Assembly (NCBI GenBank): GCA_964439595.1
Contig: CAYTOK010000010.1
Span: forward strand, 23,544 to 87,543
Length of the DNA stretch: 64,000 nt
Origin: CAIJXB01 sp964439595
GTDB taxonomy: Bacteria > Chlamydiota > Chlamydiia > Chlamydiales > Rhabdochlamydiaceae
Reading direction: 5' to 3'
The position numbers and the translations under genes were made by a program. Positions 24,302 to 34,269 of the stretch are shown in pieces. Under the pieces are notes generated by a model. That model made no database searches and had not been told where the DNA came from. It was given only the letters and a program-made list of their open reading frames with translations. The stretch's first letter is position 1; the number at the start of each line of letters is the position of its first letter.

Positions 24302-27300
24302 ATGCGTTATTTTCTTTTAATGCTCTTTCTAATTCCAAGTTTTGTATGGGGTTATTTTGACTTAGAAACATGTCACAAACACCGCAAAGAAGCGCTCTCT
24401 TATTGGAAGGAGTCTGAAAAGCTTATCGAGTCTATACAAGCCATGTCTCTTGAGCAGAAAGAGCAATCGTTGCCGTTATTCCACCAAGCTATTAATCACA
24501 CACATAAAGCTTATGACATATATAAGAAAATACTACGTGATATTGCTAAGCAAAAAGAACACAAGATAAAGAAAGAGTGGCATAAGTCGATGCAACAAGC
24601 TTGCGAAGCAGATAAAAACGTTAGCTTTCAAAAATTACAAGAGTTAAAAAATGAGCTATGTAATAGAGAGTGGGTAATTCATGCAGAAACTCTTTTTGCT
24701 GCTAAAAATAGGGAGCTCCAACAATTTTTAGAAGCTACAAAAGAGCTTTATCAAAAGATCGCTTCTATAGAGGAAGAAGAAAGGCTCCCTCTTTTGCTTC
24801 AAGCTGCAATTTCTATGGCAAAAATCACCTCTTCTTACCTTGATCTCATCGAGAGGGCGTCTAATATAGGAAATGAGGCGTTTAGATCTAGTGTGTTAAA
24901 AGGACCTATAGAGGAAGCTGTAAACGCATTAGCTGGTCACCAAAAGGAAGAAAAAGAGCTGGAAGAGGCTATTATAAAAACTAAGGTTTTTATTTTGCAT
25001 AGAGAAAGCTTAGTAAAAGCTTCTCTTGCTAAAACTAAAGAGGTGGCAGTTTCTAGAAGGCTAAAAGACGAAGTAGCCTTGCCTTTAGCTTTAGGTGAAG
25101 TAATAAAACTTTATGAAGAAGCCTTTTCTCTTGTTAAAGAAGCTTTAACACTTATTACACCTACAAATCTTATAGAAGAAGAAAACACAGTAAAGGCGTT
25201 ATTTGTAGAGATCACAGAGTTATTACAGCAATATAAAAATGAACTAGCTTCTCATGTTCAAAATAACCTATCTCATAAAGATGCTGTAAAAAAGCAAGTG
25301 GCGCTTTTAGAGAAAGAAAGTCTTCTATTAAAGTCTAAAGGATTTATGAGATCCTCTTTAGAGATAAATCAAAAAATAGAACCTCTTTTATCGCAGCTTC
25401 CAGGGTGTGAGGAATCTCTTTATAAGCTAAAAGAAGAGATTGCCTCTTTACAAAGCTTCCTTAGTAAAGCTGATGTAGTAGAAGAGGTGAAAAAACAGAA
25501 GAATCTTCCCTTTGTCATGCCTTTTTTAGATCAATATACTGGGACACATTTTCTTTATGCAGGGGAGTTTCATAGGGTTAACTTAAAAAGGGTCAGCCCA
25601 GCATCTTACCTCACTATTAAAATTCAAGATGGCGACCGAGTTATCCATGAAGAAAAAGTCATAATTCCTTGTAAACACACCTTAGCTTGGGATCGTTATC
25701 TATTACAGGAGGGAAAGGTTCATATTCCAGAGATGCAGGCGCAGCAAAAATTTGGACTTGATCTGCATTTTCAACTAGTAGAAGATCCTCACTATGCATC
25801 TTTTCTAGTACTAGATGTGCAAGGAAGCGTCTCCCCTTATCGGTACTCCATTTTTTTAGAGGACACTTTATTTTATACTTATAGCTTTATAAATCCTCCT
25901 CCTTGGCAGTTAGACGCTTTACGTAGGCCTAATCGTTTACATAGCGATAAAGGGGTTCAAGAGCCAGCCCTTTTTACTGCGTCTTTTTTAGTAGATAAGG
26001 GTTCAAAAGATCTAGAAATACCGGCAGTTCCCATTTTAGATCTTTTTGTCCAAGAGATGAAAAATGATCCTTTACTTCTAGCTCAATATGTCCAAAACGA
26101 GATAAATCTTACACACTATTTTAGACAATCTTTGGAAGCTCCGTCCATTCATAAAGGAGTCCTTAGGACTTTTTTAGAAAAAGAAGGATCAGCCTGGGAG
26201 CTTTGCAGACTTCTTGTTTATTTACTGCGCCAGGCGGGCTACTCTGCTCTTTATGCCGAAGGGTCCTCTTGTATTCTTTCTAAGGCCTTTGCTGAAAGGA
26301 TGTTATTTGCAGATATAGAAAATGGGAAAGAAGAAGTAGAACTTAAATACCCCTGGGTTCTTTTGCAAAAAGAAGGGGAGTGGATTTCTTTATTCCCTTG
26401 GATGAAAGAGATACAAGTAGAAGAGGGTTTTTCTCTTTACAGCCTTATGCCAGAAAATTATGTCAGTGCTGATCGCTTTATTCATGAATATCTTAAAGGA
26501 GATGAAGCAATCCTAAAGCATGTAGGGCCGGATGGCGATGACTGTGCAGGAACTCTTTTTATAAAGGTTATAGCAGAAGAACTACGTAAAAAGGGACTGT
26601 CCCTGCAAGATGTTGGCATCCATAGAGTTCCTATAAAAAAGCAGTTTTGTTCTTTTGCAGATTTTCCAAGACCTACTCTTCAAGGAGACTTTCATGCTTT
26701 TGCTACTTTGCAAAATAAAGAAAATCTCTTTGCTAAAATACGGGTAGAAATCTTCTCTAAAGAAAATAGAGAAAAAGGCTTTTTTGAAGAGTTTCTTCTG
26801 GCAGATCTTGATTGCAGAGCTTTTGGCATTCGATTCTCTGCTGAAGGAGATAGCCATAGGCTTCATCTAAGCCTTGAAGATAAACTTAAAGGCTCTTTCC
26901 TTGTAAATCAAACTGAGCTCCTTGTAGAGGTCAAAGTCTCTTACGCTACTTTTATTGAGGGTAAGCCCTTTAGGCAAACTCAAAGTCTTTTTCTTTCCAA
27001 GGGCAGTAGCGCTGCACTTTGTTTTCATTTAGGAGGAACGGAGTCTACTATCTCTTCTTTATTTGGCAAACAAATAGAAAAGCAAACGGAAGAAGAAAAT
27101 AGGGTGCAAGCGCTTCTTGCTTTTACAGGGGCAGCATACTTTGAAAAATGCAGCTACTCTGAGCTTCTTTTAGCTTATTTACATAAGACATCTCCTAAGA
27201 CTATTTTTTCTTTTGGGCTAGCTAAAATTTCCCCTGACCTATTAGCCGTTCCCGTTCAGGGAACTCCTATTTTACGTTTCCCAGGGGTAGATATGTTTCA

Positions 27301-30300
27301 TTTTTCTTCGCAAAATCAGGACCCGGCTCTCTCAGGTCTTATCTGCGCAGATAGATCCTCTAAGGAACATCGTATTTTAGAAGAAGTTTTTGAGGATCCT
27401 TACGCCATTTCTACAGTAAGACTTCTTCAGCTAGCGCATAAAAATAGGCGAGAAAAAAGCTTTGCAGCACCGGGTTTTCTTGAGCTGACAAGTCAAATTA
27501 TGGAAGCTGCCGATCAAGATCCTAGGAGGGCCGGATTTCTTTACTTCCCTCACTTAGGAGATGTCCGGCTTCGCTCTATACAAAAAGATCCCAGCGGTCA
27601 GTGGCAATTTGTTAAAAATATTTTGTCGCAAAGCGATTACGCCTATGCCTATATGATATCCAGCCCTCTTTTTGATGGGGAGTATACCAGCATAGGGAGT
27701 TTTGTCATTCATCCGGACATGTACTATTCGTTACTTTCTCAAGGCTTTCAAATAACACACGGGGGTCTTTCTTCCAAACTTCCTGATGGATATCTGACCT
27801 CTCTTAAGATAAATAGCTGGGATACACAAAAGCTTCCAGTCCCTCCCTCTATTCAGGGGGTCACTATCAAAGGCCCTGAAAAGAAAATAGAGCCTATGTT
27901 TTCTATAGAGCCCCTTGCTGTTTCTTTGTACTCTAAAGTAAAACCTGATGTGAGAGAGCAGCACAAATCGAAATGGGACTGCGTAGCAGATCCTGTAGAT
28001 GTTATTTCAGGAGCCTTTTATATTGACGAAGTAGATATGCTTTTGCCAAGGTCTTTTTCTTTAGCAATTAGAAGGAACTACAGCAGTCAGAATCTCTTGA
28101 ACGGCTTTTTAGGCTACGGATGGAAGCTTAACTTGAACCCCTTCTTGCTAGAAGAAGGAGACAACCTCTTCGCTGCAGAAGAAGATGGTACGGTCATTGC
28201 TTATAGATTTAATCCAAATAGCTCTAGATGGGAGGTGTTCCCTGAAGATAATCCACATCTTCATAATTTAAGTGCAGAAGGTCCTTCTACCTGTAATCCA
28301 CTCCATAACACGATAGAAAATGACGTTCTTTATGGCGCAGATGGGTCTAAGAGGTTCTTTGAAGAGAACCTTCTCAAAAAATGGGTCAGCGCTACCGGGA
28401 ATACGCTTGTCTTTTCTTACGAGGCCTCTCGTCTTGTAAAAATAGAAAGTTTCGTTAAAGACATTACTGAAACATCTTTTTGTAAAATAAGTTATAACCC
28501 TGAAGGTAGGATCTCTGAAATCTTTGCAGGTGACGGAAAATCTGTTCGCTATCTCTATAGCTCTAGAGGTGATTTGCAAGAGGTTATCTTACCAAATGGA
28601 GCTCACATCACTTATGAATATGACAGCTCGCATAGAATCTTAAGAGAAACAAAACCCTGCGGCGCTACCTTAGAAAATATCTATGACAGTGAAGGACGTA
28701 TTGCGCAGCAGAGATCTCCCATATTATATCAAGGATATATGGGTAAAAGTGCTGCCTTTAGCTATGAAGATGCAAGTAGATCGGTAACAGATGCTTGCGG
28801 TGCTACTACTACCTATAAAATATTTGATGGTAAAATTTATAAGATTATAGATCCTCTAGGAGTAGAAACTCTGCAGTCTTGGTTTATCACCAAAAATACC
28901 TGGTTTGATGCTAGAGAAGAGGTTTTAAAAGAGTTTATAGGAGACGGAGGGTGGGCAAACAGCTTAAAGTCTTCTCAAGATAAAAGAGGCTTGGTCACTA
29001 ATTATCTATATGATACTAAGGGCAATGTATCAACGATCTTTATAGAAGATGACAACGGTCCCCTTTGTAAAAAGTTAACCTACAATGAAAATAACCTCTG
29101 TGTCAAAGAAGAGACCTCTAATAGAAAAGTTATCACAACATACGATGCTACTTTGCCGGCCCTTCCTCAAAGAGTAGAATACACCTGTAACGATGTCGTT
29201 ACGTTCTTTGTCGACTTTGTTTATAATACAAGGGGACAGATCACGGAGGAAAATAGAGCTGGATCTCTTGTCCTTTATGAATATGACAGAGGCGGCTTTC
29301 TTTATAGAAAAATAGAAAAAACAGGAACGAATGATCCTGATCTTGTTACTGCATTTTCTTACAACAGAGAGGGTCAGTGCGTAGAAAAGATCACCGTAGA
29401 TAGCATACAAAAAGCTACATATGACACCACAGGTAATAGAGTCTCTTTTTTAGTATATTCTAAAAAAGGAGAGCTTCTTACCGAGTCCTATACTAAATAT
29501 AATCTCAATAATCAGCCTATACTAAGCTATGGCGCTGATGTAGAAGATCTTCTCTATCTAGATTATAACCCTATGGGGAAGATCAAAGCATCTAGACATG
29601 GCCATGCCTATACTCTTTATGAGTATAATAAAAGCGGCCTCTTAGAAGAAGAAATAGATCCTTTAGGAGTTGCTACGTGCTACGAATATGACTCTCTTGG
29701 CCGCACAACTAAAAAAAGTATAGAAGGACATGGTCCTCTATTTACTTATGAAAAAGGGGGGCTACTTGCAACTATCACTTCTCCTTCTTTAGCTAAGACA
29801 AGGCGTGGGTACACAAAAGCAGGACTCCTTAAAGAAGAGATTTATCCTGATGATACAAAAATCTCTTTTTCTTATGACTTCTTAGGTAGGCCTATACAAA
29901 AAGAAGAAAATGGCCTTGTCACCACTTTCTTGTATGACGATGAAACTCACACAGTGACAAAGACGCTCCAAGAAAAAGTAGAAGTTAGCCAGTTTGATGC
30001 AAGGGGTAACCTTCTTACTTTTACTGATGCCCTAGGAAATATATGGGAAAAATCCTACGACGCCCTAGATCGTCTTATATCTGAAAGGGCCCCATCCGGC
30101 GAAGAAACCACTTGGAGCTATCAAGGCGACATGGTGATCTGCTTTCTTCCTAATAAAGAAATAGAGATCACCCGTTATGAAATGGGCCGCGCTGTCGACT
30201 GTAGGACGTACAATCCTAAAGATGATCTCATAGAGCATGTCACCTTTTCTTACGATGAAAGTACAAAGATGGAGAAAGTAACCCGTGGTGATGTCTCTGA

Positions 30301-32722
30301 GATCATTAGGAAAAATGCTTTAGGACAGCCTTTAGAGGTTCAAATTGGAGGCCTTCTCTCCTCTTATCAGTATGACCTTAAAGGTAACTGCATTAGTTAT
30401 CAAGATGGCGAAGGTCATGTAACCCTCCAACGATTTGATGTCTTTGGGAGGCTTATAGAGAAAACACTGCCAGATGGAGCCCTCATCACCTATATCTATG
30501 ATGCAGACTCTAATCTGATAGAATGTCATATGCCAAATGATCTTATTTGGAAAGCCTCCTATGATCTTATGGGAAGAAAAATCTTTGAAGAGCTTAGAGC
30601 GGGGGAGCTTTCCTCTCAAAGGTTTATCTATAGGTATAACGGAGGTCTTTTAGAGGAAGTAATAGATCCCCTTGATCGCAGCCATAGATATTTTTATGAT
30701 TCGTACCATAGGCTTATAGAAGAGCATGTAGATGGATATATCCGTCTTTACACTTATGATCTTCTAGATCGTATCACTTCTATAGAAGAGACCTCCGAGG
30801 ATACCTCTCTAGTAATAAGAGACTATGACTCTTCGGGTCGTCTTATTACAGAATCTATCTATTTAAACTCGCAGCTACTACAAAAAACGGAGCAAACATG
30901 GCAAGAAGGCTATAGAGCCTTAAAGATTGGAAACCATAAAAGAGAGTTTTTTTGCCAAGGAGAGCAGATACAAAAGATCGTCTGCCAAGAGTTGGAGCTT
31001 TTTTATGAATACGCACTAGATGGCTCTTTAACGCAAAAAAAAGGTCCTTTTACGCAAGTAGACATTGCTTATAAGGAGAGCTTGATCCCCAAGAACATAA
31101 AAACTAGACTTCTAGATAAAACATATACGGAAGTTCTCGATTGGAGCCCTGCCGGTAAGTTAAATGGTTTAGAAGGAGAAAATACCTTTACCTATACTAG
31201 TAGAGGTTTTTTACACTCTTCTAAAGAAGGCTCCTATGAATTTGACTTTGGAGCTCCCGGCTTAGGAGTGAGAACAAAAGCTCCAGAGTGTATAGTACCG
31301 CTAGACGGCCTTGATCCTTTTGGTAAAGCGCTACAAGAAATAGTCCCTAATAGCCACTTTGAAACACTCTATGATGCTATGGGACAGGTTCTATGCCAAG
31401 GAGATAAAAGCTACAGCTGGGATCCTTGGGGACGGCTTTTATCTGTCACTACAGACACCTACAGTTGGAGAGCTTCTTACGATGGACTCGGAAGAAGGAT
31501 AAGGACGTATTATACCCCGGCGCAAGAAGAAGAGGTCGAGGTGACCTTCTTCTATGATCCTGAAGACGAATTTTTAGAAATAGGATCTCAACATAAGGAA
31601 AAAATCTTCTGGAAGATTTACGGCCCCTCTTCTTGCGATGCCGTTATAGATAGCGAAGGATCTTTCCTTCTCCTATCTCAAAACGCCTTAGGAGCTCTTA
31701 CTGCTGCTATTTCTTCTAAGGAGATTTTTCCATCTTTAGAGGAGCCTTCTCTTTATGGCCCTACCAAGATTTTTTCTTCATCTATAGAAGATCTTCTTAC
31801 CTACGCCTTATCATTTACCTGGCATAGCAAAAGCCTAGACCCGACAGGGCTTATTTGGATGGGAGCTAGGTATTACGATCCTATCTCCGGTAGATTTCTA
31901 AGTCCTGACCCTATTGGATATCCTATCTGCCTAGATCTTTATAACTATGCTAATGGTGATCCTGTTAATTATAAAGACCCCGATGGAAGGTTTGCCTCTC
32001 ATGCATATCAGGTGACAAAAAGTAAAATAGTAGATGTCTTCCAAGATCCTCGTACGGCAGGCTATATCCAAGCTGGCTTTGGACTGGCAGAAACTCTTGC
32101 AGGCAAAGCATTATTTGCAACGCCACCAACCGCTATACTTGGTGGCTTTATGGTAGTTGATGGGCTAGATAGATATGCAGCCGGGATGCTTAGTGTATTT
32201 TCTGAGAAGCCTGTAGACACAGCTAAAATGCAACTCCTTGTAGCTGCCGGGTTATCTCATAACTCAGCCTTCTTTATAGACGAGTGCCTCAGCTCTACTT
32301 TACAACTAGGAGGATCTCACTTTTCTAAACAAGGAATTGCCTACGCCTCTAAGTTTTCAGGTACGGCAACGCTAACAGCTGCAGAGATTCCCACCTTCGA
32401 AAAGGCCGCCTTTAAAAGCTTTAAAGCACATAATTACCGATACAACCTAAAGGTGCTTACAGGGCTAAACCCCGGAAGGTCTATACATGCTCACCATGTT
32501 TTTCCTCAGACATACGAAAAATATTTTCTTAGAGCCGGTATGAATATTCACGACCCTAAATACTTATCTTGGTGGAGAGCATCCCCTCATCTAGAAAATG
32601 CTAAAAATTATAACTTTGACTGGGCAATTTTTAAACAAGCTTATCCAAATGCTCCAGCAGATCAAATTTTGAAAGAAGGAAGACGACTTATGTCTGAACA
32701 TGGAATCACAATTAATTTTTAA
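24302..32722 (+). CDS. Giant secreted Rhs/YD-repeat polymorphic toxin with C-terminal AHH nuclease
   Basis: 2806 aa, about twice the usual Rhs length. A Sec signal peptide (MRYFLLMLFLIPSFVWG) is followed by a helical, coiled-coil region (residues 20-390), a beta-rich part, a transglutaminase-like segment at about 615-665 (AWELCRLLVYLLRQAGYSA), and a DUF6531-like Rhs opening at about 1225 (DPVDVISGAFYIDEVDMLLP). YD repeats run to about 2500, then the Rhs core ending DPTGLIWMGARYYDP...GRFLSPDPIG...NYKDPDGR (about 2508-2563). The variable tip follows: a hydrophobic pre-toxin part, then a nuclease domain with NLKVLTG, the AHH motif (H2729-A-H-H2732), AGMNIHDPKYLSW and SPH. AHH proteins belong to the HNH/EndoVII nuclease superfamily. 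An immunity-type gene starts 14 nt after the stop. Targeting of rival bacteria or of the host is inference. Confidence 0.9.
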   Translation: MRYFLLMLFLIPSFVWGYFDLETCHKHRKEALSYWKESEKLIESIQAMSLEQKEQSLPLFHQAINHTHKAYDIYKKILRDIAKQKEHKIKKEWHKSMQQACEADKNVSFQKLQELKNELCNREWVIHAETLFAAKNRELQQFLEATKELYQKIASIEEEERLPLLLQAAISMAKITSSYLDLIERASNIGNEAFRSSVLKGPIEEAVNALAGHQKEEKELEEAIIKTKVFILHRESLVKASLAKTKEVAVSRRLKDEVALPLALGEVIKLYEEAFSLVKEALTLITPTNLIEEENTVKALFVEITELLQQYKNELASHVQNNLSHKDAVKKQVALLEKESLLLKSKGFMRSSLEINQKIEPLLSQLPGCEESLYKLKEEIASLQSFLSKADVVEEVKKQKNLPFVMPFLDQYTGTHFLYAGEFHRVNLKRVSPASYLTIKIQDGDRVIHEEKVIIPCKHTLAWDRYLLQEGKVHIPEMQAQQKFGLDLHFQLVEDPHYASFLVLDVQGSVSPYRYSIFLEDTLFYTYSFINPPPWQLDALRRPNRLHSDKGVQEPALFTASFLVDKGSKDLEIPAVPILDLFVQEMKNDPLLLAQYVQNEINLTHYFRQSLEAPSIHKGVLRTFLEKEGSAWELCRLLVYLLRQAGYSALYAEGSSCILSKAFAERMLFADIENGKEEVELKYPWVLLQKEGEWISLFPWMKEIQVEEGFSLYSLMPENYVSADRFIHEYLKGDEAILKHVGPDGDDCAGTLFIKVIAEELRKKGLSLQDVGIHRVPIKKQFCSFADFPRPTLQGDFHAFATLQNKENLFAKIRVEIFSKENREKGFFEEFLLADLDCRAFGIRFSAEGDSHRLHLSLEDKLKGSFLVNQTELLVEVKVSYATFIEGKPFRQTQSLFLSKGSSAALCFHLGGTESTISSLFGKQIEKQTEEENRVQALLAFTGAAYFEKCSYSELLLAYLHKTSPKTIFSFGLAKISPDLLAVPVQGTPILRFPGVDMFHFSSQNQDPALSGLICADRSSKEHRILEEVFEDPYAISTVRLLQLAHKNRREKSFAAPGFLELTSQIMEAADQDPRRAGFLYFPHLGDVRLRSIQKDPSGQWQFVKNILSQSDYAYAYMISSPLFDGEYTSIGSFVIHPDMYYSLLSQGFQITHGGLSSKLPDGYLTSLKINSWDTQKLPVPPSIQGVTIKGPEKKIEPMFSIEPLAVSLYSKVKPDVREQHKSKWDCVADPVDVISGAFYIDEVDMLLPRSFSLAIRRNYSSQNLLNGFLGYGWKLNLNPFLLEEGDNLFAAEEDGTVIAYRFNPNSSRWEVFPEDNPHLHNLSAEGPSTCNPLHNTIENDVLYGADGSKRFFEENLLKKWVSATGNTLVFSYEASRLVKIESFVKDITETSFCKISYNPEGRISEIFAGDGKSVRYLYSSRGDLQEVILPNGAHITYEYDSSHRILRETKPCGATLENIYDSEGRIAQQRSPILYQGYMGKSAAFSYEDASRSVTDACGATTTYKIFDGKIYKIIDPLGVETLQSWFITKNTWFDAREEVLKEFIGDGGWANSLKSSQDKRGLVTNYLYDTKGNVSTIFIEDDNGPLCKKLTYNENNLCVKEETSNRKVITTYDATLPALPQRVEYTCNDVVTFFVDFVYNTRGQITEENRAGSLVLYEYDRGGFLYRKIEKTGTNDPDLVTAFSYNREGQCVEKITVDSIQKATYDTTGNRVSFLVYSKKGELLTESYTKYNLNNQPILSYGADVEDLLYLDYNPMGKIKASRHGHAYTLYEYNKSGLLEEEIDPLGVATCYEYDSLGRTTKKSIEGHGPLFTYEKGGLLATITSPSLAKTRRGYTKAGLLKEEIYPDDTKISFSYDFLGRPIQKEENGLVTTFLYDDETHTVTKTLQEKVEVSQFDARGNLLTFTDALGNIWEKSYDALDRLISERAPSGEETTWSYQGDMVICFLPNKEIEITRYEMGRAVDCRTYNPKDDLIEHVTFSYDESTKMEKVTRGDVSEIIRKNALGQPLEVQIGGLLSSYQYDLKGNCISYQDGEGHVTLQRFDVFGRLIEKTLPDGALITYIYDADSNLIECHMPNDLIWKASYDLMGRKIFEELRAGELSSQRFIYRYNGGLLEEVIDPLDRSHRYFYDSYHRLIEEHVDGYIRLYTYDLLDRITSIEETSEDTSLVIRDYDSSGRLITESIYLNSQLLQKTEQTWQEGYRALKIGNHKREFFCQGEQIQKIVCQELELFYEYALDGSLTQKKGPFTQVDIAYKESLIPKNIKTRLLDKTYTEVLDWSPAGKLNGLEGENTFTYTSRGFLHSSKEGSYEFDFGAPGLGVRTKAPECIVPLDGLDPFGKALQEIVPNSHFETLYDAMGQVLCQGDKSYSWDPWGRLLSVTTDTYSWRASYDGLGRRIRTYYTPAQEEEVEVTFFYDPEDEFLEIGSQHKEKIFWKIYGPSSCDAVIDSEGSFLLLSQNALGALTAAISSKEIFPSLEEPSLYGPTKIFSSSIEDLLTYALSFTWHSKSLDPTGLIWMGARYYDPISGRFLSPDPIGYPICLDLYNYANGDPVNYKDPDGRFASHAYQVTKSKIVDVFQDPRTAGYIQAGFGLAETLAGKALFATPPTAILGGFMVVDGLDRYAAGMLSVFSEKPVDTAKMQLLVAAGLSHNSAFFIDECLSSTLQLGGSHFSKQGIAYASKFSGTATLTAAEIPTFEKAAFKSFKAHNYRYNLKVLTGLNPGRSIHAHHVFPQTYEKYFLRAGMNIHDPKYLSWWRASPHLENAKNYNFDWAIFKQAYPNAPADQILKEGRRLMSEHGITINF

Positions 32723-32736
32723 CACAGGAAACATAA

Positions 32737-33381
32737 ATGGAGATAAAAGATTTTTTTTACTTTGGAAGCAAAATTAGCTCTTCTATATTTCAAGCTAGTT
32801 CTATTGGATTAGAAAAAGATGAAAATGGAACAGATGATGAAGATAATTTAATTAGGGGGACATACGATGATATTGATTTTCCTATTATTTTTAAACAGGA
32901 TTATGGTAAAAAATTAGCTGATATATTAGGCACTGGATGGCCCGCTCTTTATTTAATTTCCGATAGAATGAAAGATATTCTAGAAGATCATCAAATAACC
33001 GGGTGGAAAACGTTTCCCATTAAGCTTTATGATAAGAAAAAAAATGAAATCTTAGGCTATCACGGATTTTCTGTTACAGGTCGCTGTGGCCCCATTGATT
33101 ATCAAAAAGCAGAAATCGTTGACAGACAAAGAGTTCCTGGTGGGCCTATATATCAAGTCTATAAGGGACTATACATAGGATTAGACAAATGGGACATGAC
33201 AGATTTTTTTATTCCCGATGCTACATTATTTATTATAACAACAAAGAAACTAAAAAGTTTATTAACTCATAATAAAATAACAAATTTAGAATTTAAAAAC
33301 ATAAATGATATAGAAGTGAACATTGGAACAATAAAAATGAAAATGCAACAAGAAACATTGCAAAAAAAAGAAGAAGAATAG
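32737..33381 (+). CDS. Cognate immunity protein 1 of the Rhs AHH toxin (Imm11/DUF1629-like)
   Basis: 214 aa, starting 14 nt after the rhs stop with AGGAAA upstream, so it is co-expressed with the toxin. Soluble mixed alpha/beta protein with no signal peptide. The central part, LYLISDRMKDILEDHQITGWK then FPIKLYDKK and YHGFSVTGRCGP, resembles the Imm11 (DUF1629) immunity family as I remember it; that match is by eye. The C-terminus carries an extra Lys/Gln/Glu-rich tail (about 20 residues, QQETLQKKEEE) not shared with the downstream copies, which instead overlap a displaced tip. As the nearest copy to the active tip it is the likely cognate antidote. Confidence 0.8.
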   Translation: MEIKDFFYFGSKISSSIFQASSIGLEKDENGTDDEDNLIRGTYDDIDFPIIFKQDYGKKLADILGTGWPALYLISDRMKDILEDHQITGWKTFPIKLYDKKKNEILGYHGFSVTGRCGPIDYQKAEIVDRQRVPGGPIYQVYKGLYIGLDKWDMTDFFIPDATLFIITTKKLKSLLTHNKITNLEFKNINDIEVNIGTIKMKMQQETLQKKEEE

Positions 33382-33402
33382 TGAATTATTAAGAAAATAC
33401 CA

Positions 33403-33999
33403 ATGGAAATAAAAGATTTTTTTTGTTTTAGGAGTAGGTGTAGCTCTTCTATATTGCAGGCTGGACCTATTGGATTAAAAGAAGATAAAAATGGCATAAA
33501 TGGCCATACAAATCTAATTAAAGGAAATTATGACGAAATTGATTTTCCTGTCATCTTTAAACAAGAGTATGGTAAAAAATTAGCTGATATATTAGGAACT
33601 GGGCATGCTAGCCTGTACTTAGTTTCCGATAGAATGAAAAGTATCCTAGAAGATCATCAAATAACCGGATGGAAAACGTTTCCTATTAAGCTTTATGATA
33701 AGAAAAAAAATGAAATTTTAGGCTATAGCGGATTTTCTGTTACAGGTCGCTGTGGCCCTATTCATGATGAATTAGCAGAAATTGTTGACAGGCAAAGCAT
33801 TCCTAATGGGCCTATCTACCAGGTCTATAAAGGGCTTTACGTAGGATTAGACGAATGGGACGGAACAGATTGTTTTATTCCGGATAAAACGTCATTTATT
33901 GTAGTCACAAAAAAAATAAAAACACTGTTAACAGATAATAAAATAACAAATTTAGAGTTTAAAAATTTAATGGAAATAGAAATTAATATTCGTGATTGA
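33403..33999 (+). CDS. Immunity protein paralogue 2 (Imm11/DUF1629-like)
   Basis: 198 aa, very similar to immunity protein 1 through the central GWKTFPIKLYDKKKNEILGY block, differing mainly in the N-terminal third and the last 40 residues. It begins 21 nt after immunity gene 1 with no toxin fragment between them, which is unlike the later units. Its last codons overlap the remnant of toxin tip 2 (GTGATTGA). It probably neutralised tip 2, whose gene is now broken; it may still widen protection against kin carrying that tip. Confidence 0.78.
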   Translation: MEIKDFFCFRSRCSSSILQAGPIGLKEDKNGINGHTNLIKGNYDEIDFPVIFKQEYGKKLADILGTGHASLYLVSDRMKSILEDHQITGWKTFPIKLYDKKKNEILGYSGFSVTGRCGPIHDELAEIVDRQSIPNGPIYQVYKGLYVGLDEWDGTDCFIPDKTSFIVVTKKIKTLLTDNKITNLEFKNLMEIEINIRD

Positions 34000-34255
34000 A
34001 ACGCAGAACAGCCAACTACATGCTCATCGTATGTTTCTTTAAAAAGAGAGTTTGCATTTTCTTGAAGCCGGCATTAATATTCATGACCTTAAATACTTAT
34101 CTTGGTGGAGCGCATCTCCTCATCTAAAAAATGCTAAGAGTTATAACGCGAAGTGGCTGGAATTTAGAATTGAAAATCAAAAAGCTTTGGTAGATCAAAT
34201 TTTACAACAGGGAAGGGAAATAATGTCTGAATGGGGCGTATCAATTAATTTTTAA
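33992..34255 (+). pseudogene. Displaced AHH toxin tip 2, inactivated
   Basis: Homologous to the last 80-90 residues of the rhs product. The frame reads on from the end of immunity gene 2 to TAA at 34040-34042, aligned with the Gln codon (CAA/CAG) of the intact tips (VFPQ here MFL-stop), then resumes in the same frame through FLEAGINIHDLKYLSWWSASPHLKNA to the normal end. The second histidine of the AHH motif is Arg (AHR). Two independent disabling changes make this a dead toxin. It has no Rhs delivery part. Confidence 0.85.
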
Positions 34256-34269
34256 TAAAGGAAATGCAA

